Counted from the first letter of the stretch, positions 37,124 to 47,576 are shown. The stretch is 64,000 nt of DNA from CAWARU01 sp963784575 (GCA_963784575.1 CAWARU010000001.1:2232001-2296000); one strand, 5' to 3'. Translations and numbers: made by a program. Notes: generated by a model from the letters alone, not told the origin.

Positions 37124-38033
37124 TTTGAAAAAACCTTACAACATAAAAACCTTCCAAGGGATGGTTGCCACTCTCAATCAATTTTGGGATAGACAAGGTT
37201 GCGTGCTTTTAGAACCTTATGATCTCGAAGTAGGGGCAGGGACATTCCATCCGGATACTTTCTTGCGTGCCATTGGGCCTGAGCCCTGGTCTGTGGCTCA
37301 TGTACAAAGTTCGAGACGTCCTTCAGACGGTCGTTATGGTGAGCATCCTAATCGAGGCCAGCATTTTTATCAATATCAAGTGATCTTAAAACCTTCCCCT
37401 CTCGAAATTCAGGAAATTTATCTCGAATCACTCTACGCATTGGGGATTGATCCGCTACTCCATGATATCCGTTTTGTCGAAGATAACTGGGAATCTCCTA
37501 CCCTAGGTGCAGGAGGGGTAGGTTGGGAAGTATGGTTGGATGGCATGGAAGTCACACAATTTACCTATTTTCAACAAGTCGGTGGTCTCGAATGCAAGCC
37601 CGTGACAGGTGAAATTGCTTATGGTATTGAGCGGCTTGCCATGACAATTCAGGGCGTTAATCATTTCAAAGATTTGGTTTGGGCTGAAGGACGTCATGGT
37701 ATTATCACGTATTCTGATATCTTTAAACAAAACGAAGAAGAAATGTCTAAATTTAATTTCGAAGTAGCCGATGTTTCTTGGCTATTCACGCAATTTGATA
37801 ATCATGAGACCGAATGTCAAAAGTTAATTGAGCTTGATTTACCGCTTCCTGCTTATGAATTGGTACTTAAAGTCTCCCACATATTTAATATATTGGATGC
37901 GAGACGCGCCATTTCAGTTTCGGAACGACAGCGCTTTATTTTGCGGGTGCGCAGCATGGCTCGCATGGTTGCAGAAAGCTACTATAAAAAACGTGAAAGT
38001 ATGGGATTTCCTTTGTTGAAGGTTCCAGGATAG
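37104..38033 (+). CDS. glyQ: Glycyl-tRNA synthetase alpha subunit
   Basis: Catalytic alpha chain of the bacterial alpha2beta2 enzyme charging tRNA-Gly. 309 residues from ATG 37104 (AAGGGA eight bases before), overlapping the hydrolase stop by 20 bases. Class II core: KTFQGMVATLNQFWDRQGCV, LEVGAGTFHPDTFLRAIGPE, HVQSSRRPSDGRYGEHPNR, YQYQVILKPSP, EVWLDGMEVTQFTYFQQVGG and GEIAYGIERLAM. The frame is intact. glyS starts five bases after the stop. Confidence 0.97.
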   Translation: MKLPKNDLKKPYNIKTFQGMVATLNQFWDRQGCVLLEPYDLEVGAGTFHPDTFLRAIGPEPWSVAHVQSSRRPSDGRYGEHPNRGQHFYQYQVILKPSPLEIQEIYLESLYALGIDPLLHDIRFVEDNWESPTLGAGGVGWEVWLDGMEVTQFTYFQQVGGLECKPVTGEIAYGIERLAMTIQGVNHFKDLVWAEGRHGIITYSDIFKQNEEEMSKFNFEVADVSWLFTQFDNHETECQKLIELDLPLPAYELVLKVSHIFNILDARRAISVSERQRFILRVRSMARMVAESYYKKRESMGFPLLKVPG

Positions 38034-38038
38034 TAAAT

Positions 38039-40148
38039 ATGCCCCACACCAAACCTCGAAATGATTTATTATTTGAAATGGGCATGGAAGAGCTTCCCTC
38101 CAAATGCTTGCAGGATTTCTCTAAAGCTTTTTTAGAGAACATTGAGAAGGGTTTTGCGGCCGCAGAATTGCCTTATGATGAAATAAAATCTTATATAACC
38201 CCTCGCAGACTTGCAATCACTATGACGGGCATTATTCCTGTGCAACCTGTGAGAAAAATTATCAAGCGAGGTTCCTGCTAAAATGGCCGCCATTGATCCT
38301 AAAACACAAGCACCCACCAAAGCACTGCTTGGTTTTGCTGCATCAAACGGTGTCACAGTTCAAGATCTCAAATTGGATGAGACTGAAAAAGGTGCTTGGT
38401 ATGTTTTCGAATCAGAAGAGCCAGGCAAAAAGGCACAAGCTTTGATTCCAGGAATTATCCATGACGCAATTAAAGCGCTGCCTCTGCCTAAACGGATGCG
38501 TTGGGGGGATGGCGATGATGTTTTTGTTAGGCCGGTGCATTGGCTTACTTTGCTCTTCAATGATGAAGTGCTGCCTTTAACCCTGTTTGGAATTTCATCA
38601 GACCGCTTTACCCACGGACACAGATTCCATCACCCTGGAAAAATCGCAATTACTTTTCCCCATGAGTACGAAGAATTGCTTTTCAAACAAGGAAAAGTGC
38701 GCGCGGATTTCGATAAGCGCCGCAAACATATTTTGCTTGAAAGTACCATACAGTCTGAAAAAAATCATGGCTTAGTACTTGGCGATGAAGCACTTTTGAA
38801 TGAGGTAAATGGTCTGGTTGAATGGCCTGTTGTGCTGGTAGGTGAATTTGAAACAGAATTCTTGCAGGTTCCAAAAGAAGCACTGATCTCTTCCATGAAA
38901 GTTCATCAAAAATGTTTTCCAATTGAAACAGAGGATGGCAAACTCTTACCAAAATTTATCATCGTCAGCAACATTGAAAGTAAAGATCCAAAAGCCGTTA
39001 TAGCTGGCAATGAATCTGTGATGGGCGCACGTCTTTCAGATGCAGTATTCCATTACCGCGTTGACAAGGAAAAATCCTTAGAAAGCAGACTTCGAAGTTT
39101 AAAGGACGTCGTATTCCAACAAGGACTTGGCAGTCTTTGGGATAAAACAGAACGAGTCGCAGCACTCACCAAAATGATAGCAAAGCAAATTCCAAATTGT
39201 AATTTTACTCTGGCAGAACGTGGAGCCTTACTCTGCAAGACCGATCTTCTGACGCAAATGGTGGGTGAATTTCCAGAGCTCCAAGGTATCATGGGACGTT
39301 ATTACGCTTTGCATGATGGTGAGGAAGAAACCGTCGCTTTTGCAATTGAAGAACATTATTATCCTAGATTTGCAAATGATATGCTTCCAAGTACACTGGA
39401 AGGTGCCGCTGTTGCATTGGCAGATCGCATCGATACTTTAGTCGGAATTTTTGGGTTGGGGAAACGCCCCACGGGTGATAAAGATCCTTTTGGATTGCGA
39501 AGACAAGCACTTGGCATTCTCAGGATTTTAATCGAAAAAGAATTGAATTTTGACTTAAAGGATTTATTCATTGCCGCGAAAGAACTCTATGGCAATTTAC
39601 TGTTAGAAAATACTGTTACCAAGAATGTCCCCATCATAGAGCCCTTGCTTGATTTTTGCTTTGAGCGTTTTCGTGCTCTCGCAACCGAACAAAAAGTGCC
39701 TGCTCGAGTCTTTGATGCTGTGCTTGCTCGGTGGCCGACACGACCTCTAGATTTTGAGCGCCGGATTTTAGCGGTTACAGAATTCCAGCGTCTGCCAGAA
39801 GCCGAAAGTTTGAGTGCCGCAAACAAGCGGGTCCATAATATTCTCTCCAAAAGCGAGGTCCCTATTCCACCAGACGCAACATTTGATAAGACATTGCTGA
39901 AAGAAGACGCTGAAATTCTGCTTGCAAATCAAGTGATAGCCAAAGAAGAGGAAATCAAGCCGCTGTTAAAAGCCAGTAACTATACCCAAGCTCTACAGTC
40001 TCTTGCTAGCCTCAAAGAACCTATCGACAGATTCTTCGATAAAGTGATGGTAATGGTAGATGATGTTGACTTAAGAAATAATCGAATTAAACTATTGAAT
40101 CGATTACGCGCATTATTTTTGGAAATTGCCGATATTTCGGTGCTCTGA
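38039..40148 (+). CDS. glyS: Glycyl-tRNA synthetase beta subunit, split by a frameshift
   Basis: tRNA-binding beta chain. The frame 38039-38281 (LLFEMGMEELPSKCLQDFSK to PVRKIIKRGSC, stop) and the frame 38283-40148 (MAAIDPKTQAPTKALLGFAA to ADISVL) are halves of one protein. Removing one base at GGTTCC (38270-38275) gives IIKRGPAKMAAIDPKTQAP, matching the family motif EKRGPA. The combined length of about 702 residues fits (E. coli 689), and the rest is well conserved (MRWGDGD, FVRPVHWLTLL, LVEWPVVLVGEFE, ANKRVHNIL, FFDKVMVMVDD). Because the enzyme is essential, this is probably an assembly indel; a recoded or two-piece product is the alternative. Confidence 0.9.
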
Positions 40149-40155
40149 GCAAGCA

Positions 40156-41499
40156 ATGACGAAGTCGTACTCTGTTGCAGAAGCGTTTAATCCTACCACC
40201 AATGCTACTCTTAGGATTGTAATTCTAGATCGCGATGGCGTTATAAACTATGATTCACCCGATTTCATTAAATCGGAGGCCGAGTGGAAACCGTTACCCG
40301 GTAGTTTTGAAGCAATTGCCAGGCTTAACCAAAATGGTTTTAAGGTGGTGGTTGCAACGAATCAATCAGGACTTGCCCGAGGCCTTTTTAATACAGAGAC
40401 CTTGGATCTCATTCACCAGAAAATGCAGCGTGAAGCTAATGAATGCAATGCCGAAATTGATGGTATCTTTGTTTGCCCGCATGGTCCAGAAGATAATTGC
40501 GATTGCCGTAAACCCAAAACGGGTTTATTTCAACAAATAATCAAGCACTACTGTGCTTCTAGCCTTGTTTCCAGAATTCCTTGTATAGGGGATTCGCTCC
40601 GAGATTTAGAAGCAGCTTATAAAATGGGATTTAGACCGATATTGGTATTGACTGGTAATGGATTGAAAACAAAAAATAGTTTGCCTCCCTATTTACAAAA
40701 TATCGAAATAGTTTCTGATTTGCTCGAAGCATCAGATTTATTGATTCTCGGAACAAGCACCGCCGTGAGTCTTATGAAATTAAACATGATTTTTCGAAAC
40801 ATGCTGTTTTATCTCGGAATAATTCCAGTCACCGCAATTCTTACTCTCTCCGGCTGGACGCTTTTTTTTACGCCCCATTCTGTTCGATATTGGATAATAA
40901 CACGTTGGTCTCATTTTTTTATTTTTTGGGCGGAAGTAACTTGTGGATTACATTTTCATGTAAAAGGTCTCGAAAATATCCCCAAGCAAAGTGTCATAGT
41001 ATTTAGCAATCATCAATCTACCTGGGAAACCGTATTCTTCCAAGTGTTGCTGCCCACGCAAACTTGGATTTTAAAAAAAGAATTACTGTATATTCCAGTC
41101 TTTGGCTGGGGTCTTGCTCTTATCGAACCCATCGCCATAAAAAGAGATCAATCGAGCCAAGCAATCAAATCTCTGATTCGTCAAGGCAAGGAAAAATTGC
41201 AGTTGGGTCGCTTTGTGATCATTTTTCCAGAAGCAACCCGAGTGGCTCCTGGAGAGGAAAGACGTTTTACCCGAAGTGGCGCCGCCCTGGCACATGCCTG
41301 TCACGCACCCATTTTGCCCATTGCGCATAATGCTGGCCTTTTTTGGCCGCGGGGATTTTTTGTAAAAAGACCAGGGACTGTAGATGTGGTAATTGGTCCC
41401 TTAATCCAAACAGAGGGCAAATCAACCACAGAAATTAATGAAGAAGCTGAAGCTTGGATTAAAAATGAAGTACGGCAATTGTTAGGGACCATTGTGTGA
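40156..41499 (+). CDS. Fused D,D-heptose bisphosphate phosphatase and acyltransferase (GmhB-PlsC)
   Basis: One 447-residue frame joins two enzymes usually encoded separately. Residues about 15-195: HAD phosphatase GmhB for LPS heptose synthesis (ILDRDGVINYDSPDF, VVATNQSGLARGLF, zinc cluster CPHGPEDNCDCRKPKTG, IGDSLRDLEAAYKMGF). Residues about 205-447: 1-acylglycerol-3-phosphate acyltransferase with an N-terminal membrane span (MLFYLGIIPVTAILTLSGWT), VFSNHQSTWETVF (NHxxxxD motif with Glu in place of Asp) and FPEATRVAPGE (Ala for the usual Gly). Start ATG 40156, eight bases after glyS. The join MKLNMIFRNML looks like an original PlsC start, so a lost stop between adjacent genes, real or assembly-derived, could explain it. 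Confidence 0.85.
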   Translation: MTKSYSVAEAFNPTTNATLRIVILDRDGVINYDSPDFIKSEAEWKPLPGSFEAIARLNQNGFKVVVATNQSGLARGLFNTETLDLIHQKMQREANECNAEIDGIFVCPHGPEDNCDCRKPKTGLFQQIIKHYCASSLVSRIPCIGDSLRDLEAAYKMGFRPILVLTGNGLKTKNSLPPYLQNIEIVSDLLEASDLLILGTSTAVSLMKLNMIFRNMLFYLGIIPVTAILTLSGWTLFFTPHSVRYWIITRWSHFFIFWAEVTCGLHFHVKGLENIPKQSVIVFSNHQSTWETVFFQVLLPTQTWILKKELLYIPVFGWGLALIEPIAIKRDQSSQAIKSLIRQGKEKLQLGRFVIIFPEATRVAPGEERRFTRSGAALAHACHAPILPIAHNAGLFWPRGFFVKRPGTVDVVIGPLIQTEGKSTTEINEEAEAWIKNEVRQLLGTIV

Positions 41500-41515
41500 G
41501 TAATATAGGGAAGTT

Positions 41516-42088
41516 ATGCAAGAAAGACTTGTTTTAGAAACTGAAAAACTTATTTTAAAAGAACCTAATCAGGCAGATATTTCGGCAGTTTTAGCATTTC
41601 TACATGAAAACAAGCTGTTTCATAGGCCTTTTGAACCTATACGAAATGAAGAATACTATTCCGGAAATAATTGGGTAAAAAGAATTGGGGATATCGAAAA
41701 AAATTATGGCAATTATGATGCTCCCTTACAACTATTTATTGCCAGAAAAGTCTGGCCAGAAACAATCATCGGTTATTGTAATTTTTCAAACATTGTTAGG
41801 GGTGCTTTTCAGGCTTGTCATTTAGGATTTGCCCTCAGTGAAACTTCTCAAAGACAAGGGATTATGGCAGAGGCATTGAAAAGTGCCATACAATATATGT
41901 TCACAGAAAGAAATTTTCATCGCATCATGGCAAATTACATGGTGAATAATGATAAAAGCGCAGCTTTATTGCAGAAGCTTGGTTTTGCAGAAGAAGGGAG
42001 AGCACATAAATATTTACTCATCAATGGAAAATGGCGTGATCATATCCTGACGAGCTTGATAAACGACAATTGGAAAGTTGGAGAATAG
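41516..42088 (+). CDS. GNAT acetyltransferase, RimJ/RimL type
   Basis: 190 residues. The N-terminal TEKLILKEPNQADISAVLAF and the core FALSETSQRQGIMAEALKSA with the acetyl-CoA-binding Q/R-x-x-G-x-A loop, then the C-terminal NDKSAALLQKLGFAEEGRAH, fit ribosomal-protein N-terminal acetyltransferases of the RimJ type. The exact substrate cannot be assigned. It starts 16 bases after the fusion gene and probably ends the glyQ-glyS operon. It is convergent with trkH; GAGGT/ACCTC arms at 42088-42106 may form a shared weak hairpin. Confidence 0.85.
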   Translation: MQERLVLETEKLILKEPNQADISAVLAFLHENKLFHRPFEPIRNEEYYSGNNWVKRIGDIEKNYGNYDAPLQLFIARKVWPETIIGYCNFSNIVRGAFQACHLGFALSETSQRQGIMAEALKSAIQYMFTERNFHRIMANYMVNNDKSAALLQKLGFAEEGRAHKYLLINGKWRDHILTSLINDNWKVGE

Positions 42089-42104
42089 AGGTATACTATA
42101 CACC

Positions 42105-43557
42105 TCATCTCCTCCAATAACTGGGGGAGAACAGCACCAGCAGGGTGAAAAGCTCCAATCGACCCGCAAGCATTGCAAAGCATAAAATAAGCTTTGCAGA
42201 ATCAGACAATGGTTGGAAGTGATCTGCAATGCTGCCAAGACCAAGTCCCGTACTGGTAATGGCGGCGACCAATCCCGAAAATGCCGTTAAGAGATCTTAT
42301 TCCCGTTGCAAGCAGCAACAGCAATAATATTGCAAAAATGCCGACGAAAGCTCCAAAAAATCCCCAAACTGCGTCTAAGGTGCGTTGGCTTAGGCGGCTA
42401 TAGCCGAGTTTGATTACGTATTGTCCATTGGGGTGGATAAGTCTTTGAATTTCGCGTTCCCACTGCTTGAACATCAAAATAATACGAATCATTTTAATGC
42501 CGCCAGCCGTTGAACCAGAACAGCCGCCAATCAGAGCAATCAGCATAAGAAGTACCGGGAGAAAGCTTGGCCAAATGCTGTAGTTGGTATTAAAAAATCC
42601 GGTTGTGGTAGAAAAAGAAGTTACTTGAAACAGACTTTCTAGAAAGGCGATGTGCGGCTCCTTGATCATCATATAAGCAACAAGCGCAAATGTTACCAAA
42701 AGAGCCAGCATCAAGAGATAATATAAATAAACACGACATTCTCGATCTTGCCAATATTGACTTAAGGTTTTACCTTGGAATGCGGTAAAGTGTAAGGAGA
42801 AATTGATGGCTCCCAATATCATGAAGAAAGTGGAAGCCCACAATACAGCAGAATTGTTGAAATGCCCTAGACTTTTGTCATGAGTGCTGAAACCGCCTGT
42901 TGAGACTGTGCTAAAACTGTGGGTGATGGCATCAAATAATCCCATTCCCGAAAAGTAATAAGCGATCGCACATAGGAGCACCAATCCTAAATATATCATC
43001 CAAAGTGTTTTTGCCGTTTCTGCAATGCGCGGTGTTAATTTATCTTCTTTAAAAGGACCTGTCATTTCGGCACGGAATAGTTGCATGCCGCCAACGCCGA
43101 GCAGCGGCAATACTGCGATTCCAAAGACGATGATTCCACCGCCGCCGATAAATTGCAATTGTTGACGATAGTAGAGAATACTTTTGGGAAGTGAATCAAG
43201 GCCTGTTAATATGGTAGCACCTGTTGTTGTGAGACCCGACACTGCTTCAAACAGCGCATCCACCATGGAAATATCTGGTTTTTCTGAAAAAGCAAAGGGA
43301 AAGGCACTTGCTAGGGAAAGGAAACACCAAAGTAACGTGACAATTAAAAATCCTTCTCTGGAACGGACTTCTCGGTGTTCGTGCCGGTTAGGGAACCAGA
43401 GAATGAAGCCTAAGATAAGAGTTGCTACAGTAGCTGAGATGAAAACAGGAATTTGTGCTTCATGATACCATAACGCAACCAGTACAGGAGGTAACATGGT
43501 GATGCTAAAAAGCATCAAGAGCATGCCTAAAATTCTGAGAGTATTGTATATTTGCAT
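42105..43557 (-). CDS. trkH: Trk system potassium uptake protein TrkH, frameshifted near the 3' end
   Basis: Inner-membrane K+ channel subunit with many hydrophobic spans and the selectivity filter loops VSGLTTTGATIL, FSTVSTGGFSTHD, SFSTTTGFFNTNY and, in the fourth, AAITSTGLGLG. The frame from 43557 runs to 42202 but its last 30 residues are out of phase. After ATGI at about 42296 a +1 shift gives DLLTAFSGLVAAITSTGLGL and then GRLELFTLLVLFSPSYWRR, stop at 42105. The corrected length of 483 equals that of E. coli TrkH. Without correction the fourth filter would be lost. trkA lies 70 bp upstream in the same operon. Confidence 0.9.
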
Positions 43558-43626
43558 GGAAGTTACTCTTCAAGTATGAATTTCAGGAAGGAAGATGGCG
43601 CTTTGGATTTGCTCATAAATTACGAA

Positions 43627-44997
43627 TTACGTTTTACTGCTGAAAAGACTCTCTACTTGACGAATTTTATGCTTATTACTCAAGAATATGATTATTCTAT
43701 CGTTTGCTTCGATGATATCTGTATCTTCTCCCAATAAAACTTGCTCTCCTCTTACAATAGCGCCAATCATCGCTCCTCCAGGAAGAGGAATATCTTTAAT
43801 AGCTTTTCCAATAACCTTAGAATTTTTACTTCCTTCAGGGACACTCACTTCTATTGCTTCTGCAGTGCCACGACGTAAGGAGTGTACATTAACCACATTG
43901 CCGCGGCGAACATGGGTTAAAAGACTACCAACCGTCACCTGCTGTGGGGAAATGGCAATATCGATATTGCCGCCTTCAATGACATCGATATAAGAAGGGC
44001 GGCTGACCAGAGCCATCACTTTCTTGGCACCCAGGTATTTAGCCAATTTTGCAGACATGATATTGATTTCGTCATTATTGGTAACAGCGCAAAATACGTC
44101 CATATCTGCGACATTCTCGTTGATAAGAAGTTCTTTATCAGAGGCGTCTCCCTGGAGTACTACCCCATTAGAAAGCTCTGTGGCCAAGAATTCAGAACGA
44201 ATAGGGTTTTGTTCGATGACTTTTATCTGAAAATGTTGCTCTAACGCTTGAGCTAATCTTGTGCCGATATTGCCGCCGCCAGCAATCATGATTCTTTGAT
44301 GAGGTTCATCAAGATGGACCAATTCAGACATGATATCTCGCACATGTTCTGAGGCCACCAAAAAATATACTTCATCGAAAGGTTCGATAGTTGTTTCCGC
44401 AGTAGGTTGAATAAAATCGCCCTTACGGTAGATAGCTACTACTCTGGTATTAATCTCTGGCAAGTGCGTTTTGAGATCTTTCAGAGGACAACCAACAATG
44501 GGACCGTTATCCTTTTTTGTTTTGACTGCGACTAATTGTATTTTTTGATCGGCAAAATCTAATACCTGTAATGCATTGGGATATTGAATCAGTTTTAGGA
44601 TATAATTGCTCACCAGTTGTTCTGGGCTTATCAATTCATCAATAGGAAATGCGGTTGCTTCGCCAAATAAAGAGGGGTGTGCAAGATATTGCAAAGAACG
44701 AATGCGAGCGATCTTGGTTGGTATATTGAATAATGTATAAGCAATTTGACAGGCTACTAGATTAACTTCATCACTGCTCGTAACCGCAATCAAGATATCC
44801 GCTTTTTCAGCTGATCCTTTTTTTAAAACATTGGGATAAGCGCCATTTCCTGTGATGGTGAGGATATCCATGCGTTCATGCAGTGTGCGAAGCTTATCGC
44901 CATCTTTATCAATGATGGTAATGTCGTTATGCTCTGTTGCCAAATGTGAGGCTAGGGTCGTACCTACTTGTCCTGCCCCCAATATAATGATTTTCAT
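43627..44997 (-). CDS. trkA: Trk potassium transport NAD-binding protein TrkA
   Basis: Cytosolic regulatory ring of the Trk K+ transporter. 456 residues from ATG 44997, where the Rossmann motif MKIIILGAGQVGTTLASHLA starts; a further in-frame start at 45054 adds 19 unconserved residues. Two RCK halves are visible: the first as above with TIIDKD, the second RIMIAGGGNIGTRLAQALEQ. TrkA-C domains follow each. It precedes trkH, forming a complete Trk pair. Confidence 0.95.
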   Translation of the reverse strand: MKIIILGAGQVGTTLASHLATEHNDITIIDKDGDKLRTLHERMDILTITGNGAYPNVLKKGSAEKADILIAVTSSDEVNLVACQIAYTLFNIPTKIARIRSLQYLAHPSLFGEATAFPIDELISPEQLVSNYILKLIQYPNALQVLDFADQKIQLVAVKTKKDNGPIVGCPLKDLKTHLPEINTRVVAIYRKGDFIQPTAETTIEPFDEVYFLVASEHVRDIMSELVHLDEPHQRIMIAGGGNIGTRLAQALEQHFQIKVIEQNPIRSEFLATELSNGVVLQGDASDKELLINENVADMDVFCAVTNNDEINIMSAKLAKYLGAKKVMALVSRPSYIDVIEGGNIDIAISPQQVTVGSLLTHVRRGNVVNVHSLRRGTAEAIEVSVPEGSKNSKVIGKAIKDIPLPGGAMIGAIVRGEQVLLGEDTDIIEANDRIIIFLSNKHKIRQVESLFSSKT

Positions 44998-45018
44998 TAT
45001 TTTTCCTTCAACCGTTTG

Positions 45019-45044
45019 GCACTGCCCAAAGATGGGCGTTTTGG
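45019..45044. repeat. Interspersed short repeat copy
   Basis: GGCACTGCCCAAAGATGGGC followed by GTTTTGG, sharing words with the copies at 11773 and 49798. It lies between rsmB and trkA. Confidence 0.4.
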
Positions 45045-45072
45045 CTACATTCAAACGGGAGACCTTGAGTAA

Positions 45073-46449
45073 TTAAATTTTCCTGATACTTGCGTAGTAA
45101 AACCCATCCATATCGTTTTGTCCAGTCATAATTGATAAATTCAATTCTAATTTGAAACTCTGGGGAGGCAAGCTCTTGCAAAATTTATCAATGACTTCTT
45201 GATTTTCCTCATTTAGTATAGAGCAAGTGGTATAGAGCAGGATACCTCCTGGTTTTAATAGTGTCCAGAGCGTTTTTAAAAGAGCAAGTTGCACCGAAGC
45301 AAGTCTGGTAATATCTTGAGGCTTTCTTTGCATCTTAATATCTGGGTGTCGTCTGATGACACCAGTGGCGGAACAGGGGGCATCGCATAGAATTCGATCG
45401 AAAAGCACCCCATCCCACCAGTCTGTTGGCTTTGAAGCATCCGCGCACTGAATGGTCACTGTCGGGGCAGGAGTAGACTCTGATTTCGGCGGCCACAATC
45501 GCAAACGAGATAAATTTTCTTGGATAATTTTGATTTTGTCTTCTGCGCTATCTATGGCCACAACTTCTTTAAGCTCAGATTCGGTTTCTAAAATATGACT
45601 TAATTTTCCGCCCGGTGCACTACAGGCATCTAAAACTCTCAGTCCTGGCTCAAGTTGCAAAAATCCTGCAACTTGTTGTGATGCAGCATCTTGTACAGAA
45701 AAAAAACCTTCATTAAATCCTGGTAATTTCACCACATCACAAGGTACTGCAATTTTGATTCCAGCAGCTGTTTTGTCGATTGGACTGGCTTCAATTCTTA
45801 CGTTTTTTAAATTGTCGAGGTAATCTTGTCGTGAAATTTGCCGTAAGTTAACACGCAGTATTAAAGGGGGGGGACTGTTATTGGCTGCGATTATTTTCTC
45901 CCAGTCTTCGGGCCAAGCATGCTTTATCTTTTGAAGCAACCATATTGGATGAGCAGTTTTTGCAGCAAGAAGATAATCTTCGTTTTCATTTTCTGCAATC
46001 TCATGAAAAAGAATGGCAGGATCGGCGGCATCGATCTCCTTTTGGAAAGTCTCTGCATTGCGTTGATAAGATCTGAGTATCGCATTGACAAGTCCCACTG
46101 CCCACGGTTTTTTGAGCAGACGTGCTCCTTCCACAGTTTCTGACAGCGCAGCGTGAGGGGGGATGCGCATCCACTCTAATTGATATAGTCCGACTAAAAT
46201 AAGATGATAAATATCTTTATCATTGTCTTTAAAGGGTTTTTTTAGAAGTTTTGCCGCAAAAAATTCTAACCGTGGGTAAAACCGCATCACACCGTAGCAA
46301 ATTGCTTGTAATAAACTGCGATCTTCTTCTTTTTTGCAAAAGGTTTTATATTTTTGCAAAATTTGACTCAAGGGAGCATTTTCCTGCAGCGTTTCTGTAA
46401 TAGTCAGTGCAGCAAGTGCCCGAATATTATGGAGTTTGTGGAACTTCAT
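45073..46449 (-). CDS. rsmB: 16S rRNA (cytosine967-C5)-methyltransferase RsmB
   Basis: 458 residues. An N-terminal NusB-like RNA-binding domain (residues 1-150, LLQAICYGVMRFYPRLEFFA) precedes the SAM-dependent m5C methyltransferase domain: LRVLDACSAPGGKLSHILE (motif I), the catalytic CDAPCSATGVIRRHPDIK with the PC dipeptide, and TTCSILNEENQEVI with the second catalytic Cys. The start codon overlaps the fmt stop in an ATGA, so the two are translationally coupled. Confidence 0.96.
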   Translation of the reverse strand: MKFHKLHNIRALAALTITETLQENAPLSQILQKYKTFCKKEEDRSLLQAICYGVMRFYPRLEFFAAKLLKKPFKDNDKDIYHLILVGLYQLEWMRIPPHAALSETVEGARLLKKPWAVGLVNAILRSYQRNAETFQKEIDAADPAILFHEIAENENEDYLLAAKTAHPIWLLQKIKHAWPEDWEKIIAANNSPPPLILRVNLRQISRQDYLDNLKNVRIEASPIDKTAAGIKIAVPCDVVKLPGFNEGFFSVQDAASQQVAGFLQLEPGLRVLDACSAPGGKLSHILETESELKEVVAIDSAEDKIKIIQENLSRLRLWPPKSESTPAPTVTIQCADASKPTDWWDGVLFDRILCDAPCSATGVIRRHPDIKMQRKPQDITRLASVQLALLKTLWTLLKPGGILLYTTCSILNEENQEVIDKFCKSLPPQSFKLELNLSIMTGQNDMDGFYYASIRKI

Positions 46450-47424
46450 TCCATTTCCAATACATTTCCGATGCGGAAAAGTTCTGGTTTGCCATTGATG
46501 AGAGCGTTTGCTGATAATCTTTTTCCGCCTGGCAATTGCAATTCAGTTAATTTTAATACTCCTTCACCAGTTGCAATGTCTATGCCTTTCGAATTTGCTT
46601 GCAAAATAGTACCGGGCACGGCGCCGGACAGGATGCTTGGTAAAAATTGGGTGATCGATTCTACTGGTTCAGCAGAAAAAATCCGCAAAGTTTGCCCGGC
46701 AATTGTGGTATAGGCGATTGGCCAGGGATTGAAAGCCCGAACTTTTCTATCAATCACAATAGCAGATTCTGTCCAGACTATTTTGGCATCCTCTTTGCGT
46801 ATTTTGGATGCGTAAATTGCATGTTCGTCTTCTTGTTTTAGAGGTCGGATTTTTCTTCGTTTAATTTGTTGCAAGGTTTCGATAAGAAGCTCTCCGCCTA
46901 TCTCCGTTAATCTTTTATACAAGCTGCCGGTGGTTTCACGAATTTCAATAGTGCAGGGATATTGTGCTAAAATGTCACCCGTGTCCAAGCCTTCATCCAT
47001 TTGCATGATTGTGATGCCAGTCAGGGAATCACCCGCTAAAATGGCATGCTGAATGGGCGCAGCTCCTCTCCAACGCGGCAGTAGAGAAGCGTGCACATTA
47101 ATACAACCAAATTTTGGGATTTCTAAAATTTCCTTAGGTAAAATGAGGCCATAAGCAACTACTATTAAAATATCTGGTTTAAGTTCTTTGAGAAGATTTT
47201 GAGATGCCGGATTCTCGGAGAGTTTTGGGCTGAAAAATGGGAAGATTATGATGCAATGCCAATTCTTTTACAGGACTGATTTCAAGTTTTTGTCCTCGAC
47301 CTTTTGGCTTATCTGGTTTTGTGAATACGCCAACGATGTTTGCAGAGAGATGTTCAGAGGCATGGATTAAGCTCTGAAGAATTACTTCCGCAAATTCTGG
47401 GGTCCCAGCAAAGATAAGTCTCAT
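46446..47424 (-). CDS. fmt: Methionyl-tRNA formyltransferase, split by a frameshift
   Basis: Formylates initiator Met-tRNA. The N-terminal frame (MRLIFAGTPEFAEVILQSLI, GVFTKPDKPKGRGQKLEISP) runs from 47424 and stops at 47179. Shifting +1 at about 47210-47216 after KTLRE gives NPASQNLLKELKPDILIVVA, then YGLILPKEILEIPKFGCINV and HASLLPRWRGAAPIQHAILA in the frame ending at 46446. The catalytic N-x-H-x-S-L-L-P-x-W-R-G motif and the downstream DTGDIL are thus intact. The formyl-Met cycle also needs def, 150 bp upstream. As for glyS, an assembly indel is likely but recoding or decay cannot be excluded. Confidence 0.9.
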
Positions 47425-47451
47425 AAAATCTTGGACAATTCTACTATGTTG

Positions 47452-47541
47452 GCCGAAAATCATTCATTAACGCAGCGAAGCTGCTCATTTATTTCTAACA
47501 TAAACTGCGCTTGCTTCGCTCGTAAATGAATGATTTTCGGC
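47452..47541. repeat. 90-bp palindromic element between def and fmt
   Basis: Inverted arms of about 30 bases, both beginning GCCGAAAATCATTCATT at the outer ends and reaching AGCGAAGC inward, enclose about 32 bases. Arms differ by one substitution and one indel. It sits in the def-fmt gap, normally a few bases long, so it looks like an inserted MITE or REP-type element; it can form a long hairpin in the operon transcript. Confidence 0.75.
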
Positions 47542-47576
47542 TCAACCTAGCGAATTGTCAACTATTCCCTAAAGTG

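Noticed and set aside
42014..42244. Separate small reverse-strand gene at the trkH end
   Set aside because: It is an out-of-phase reading of the trkH C-terminus; the correct phase gives the conserved TrkH tail.
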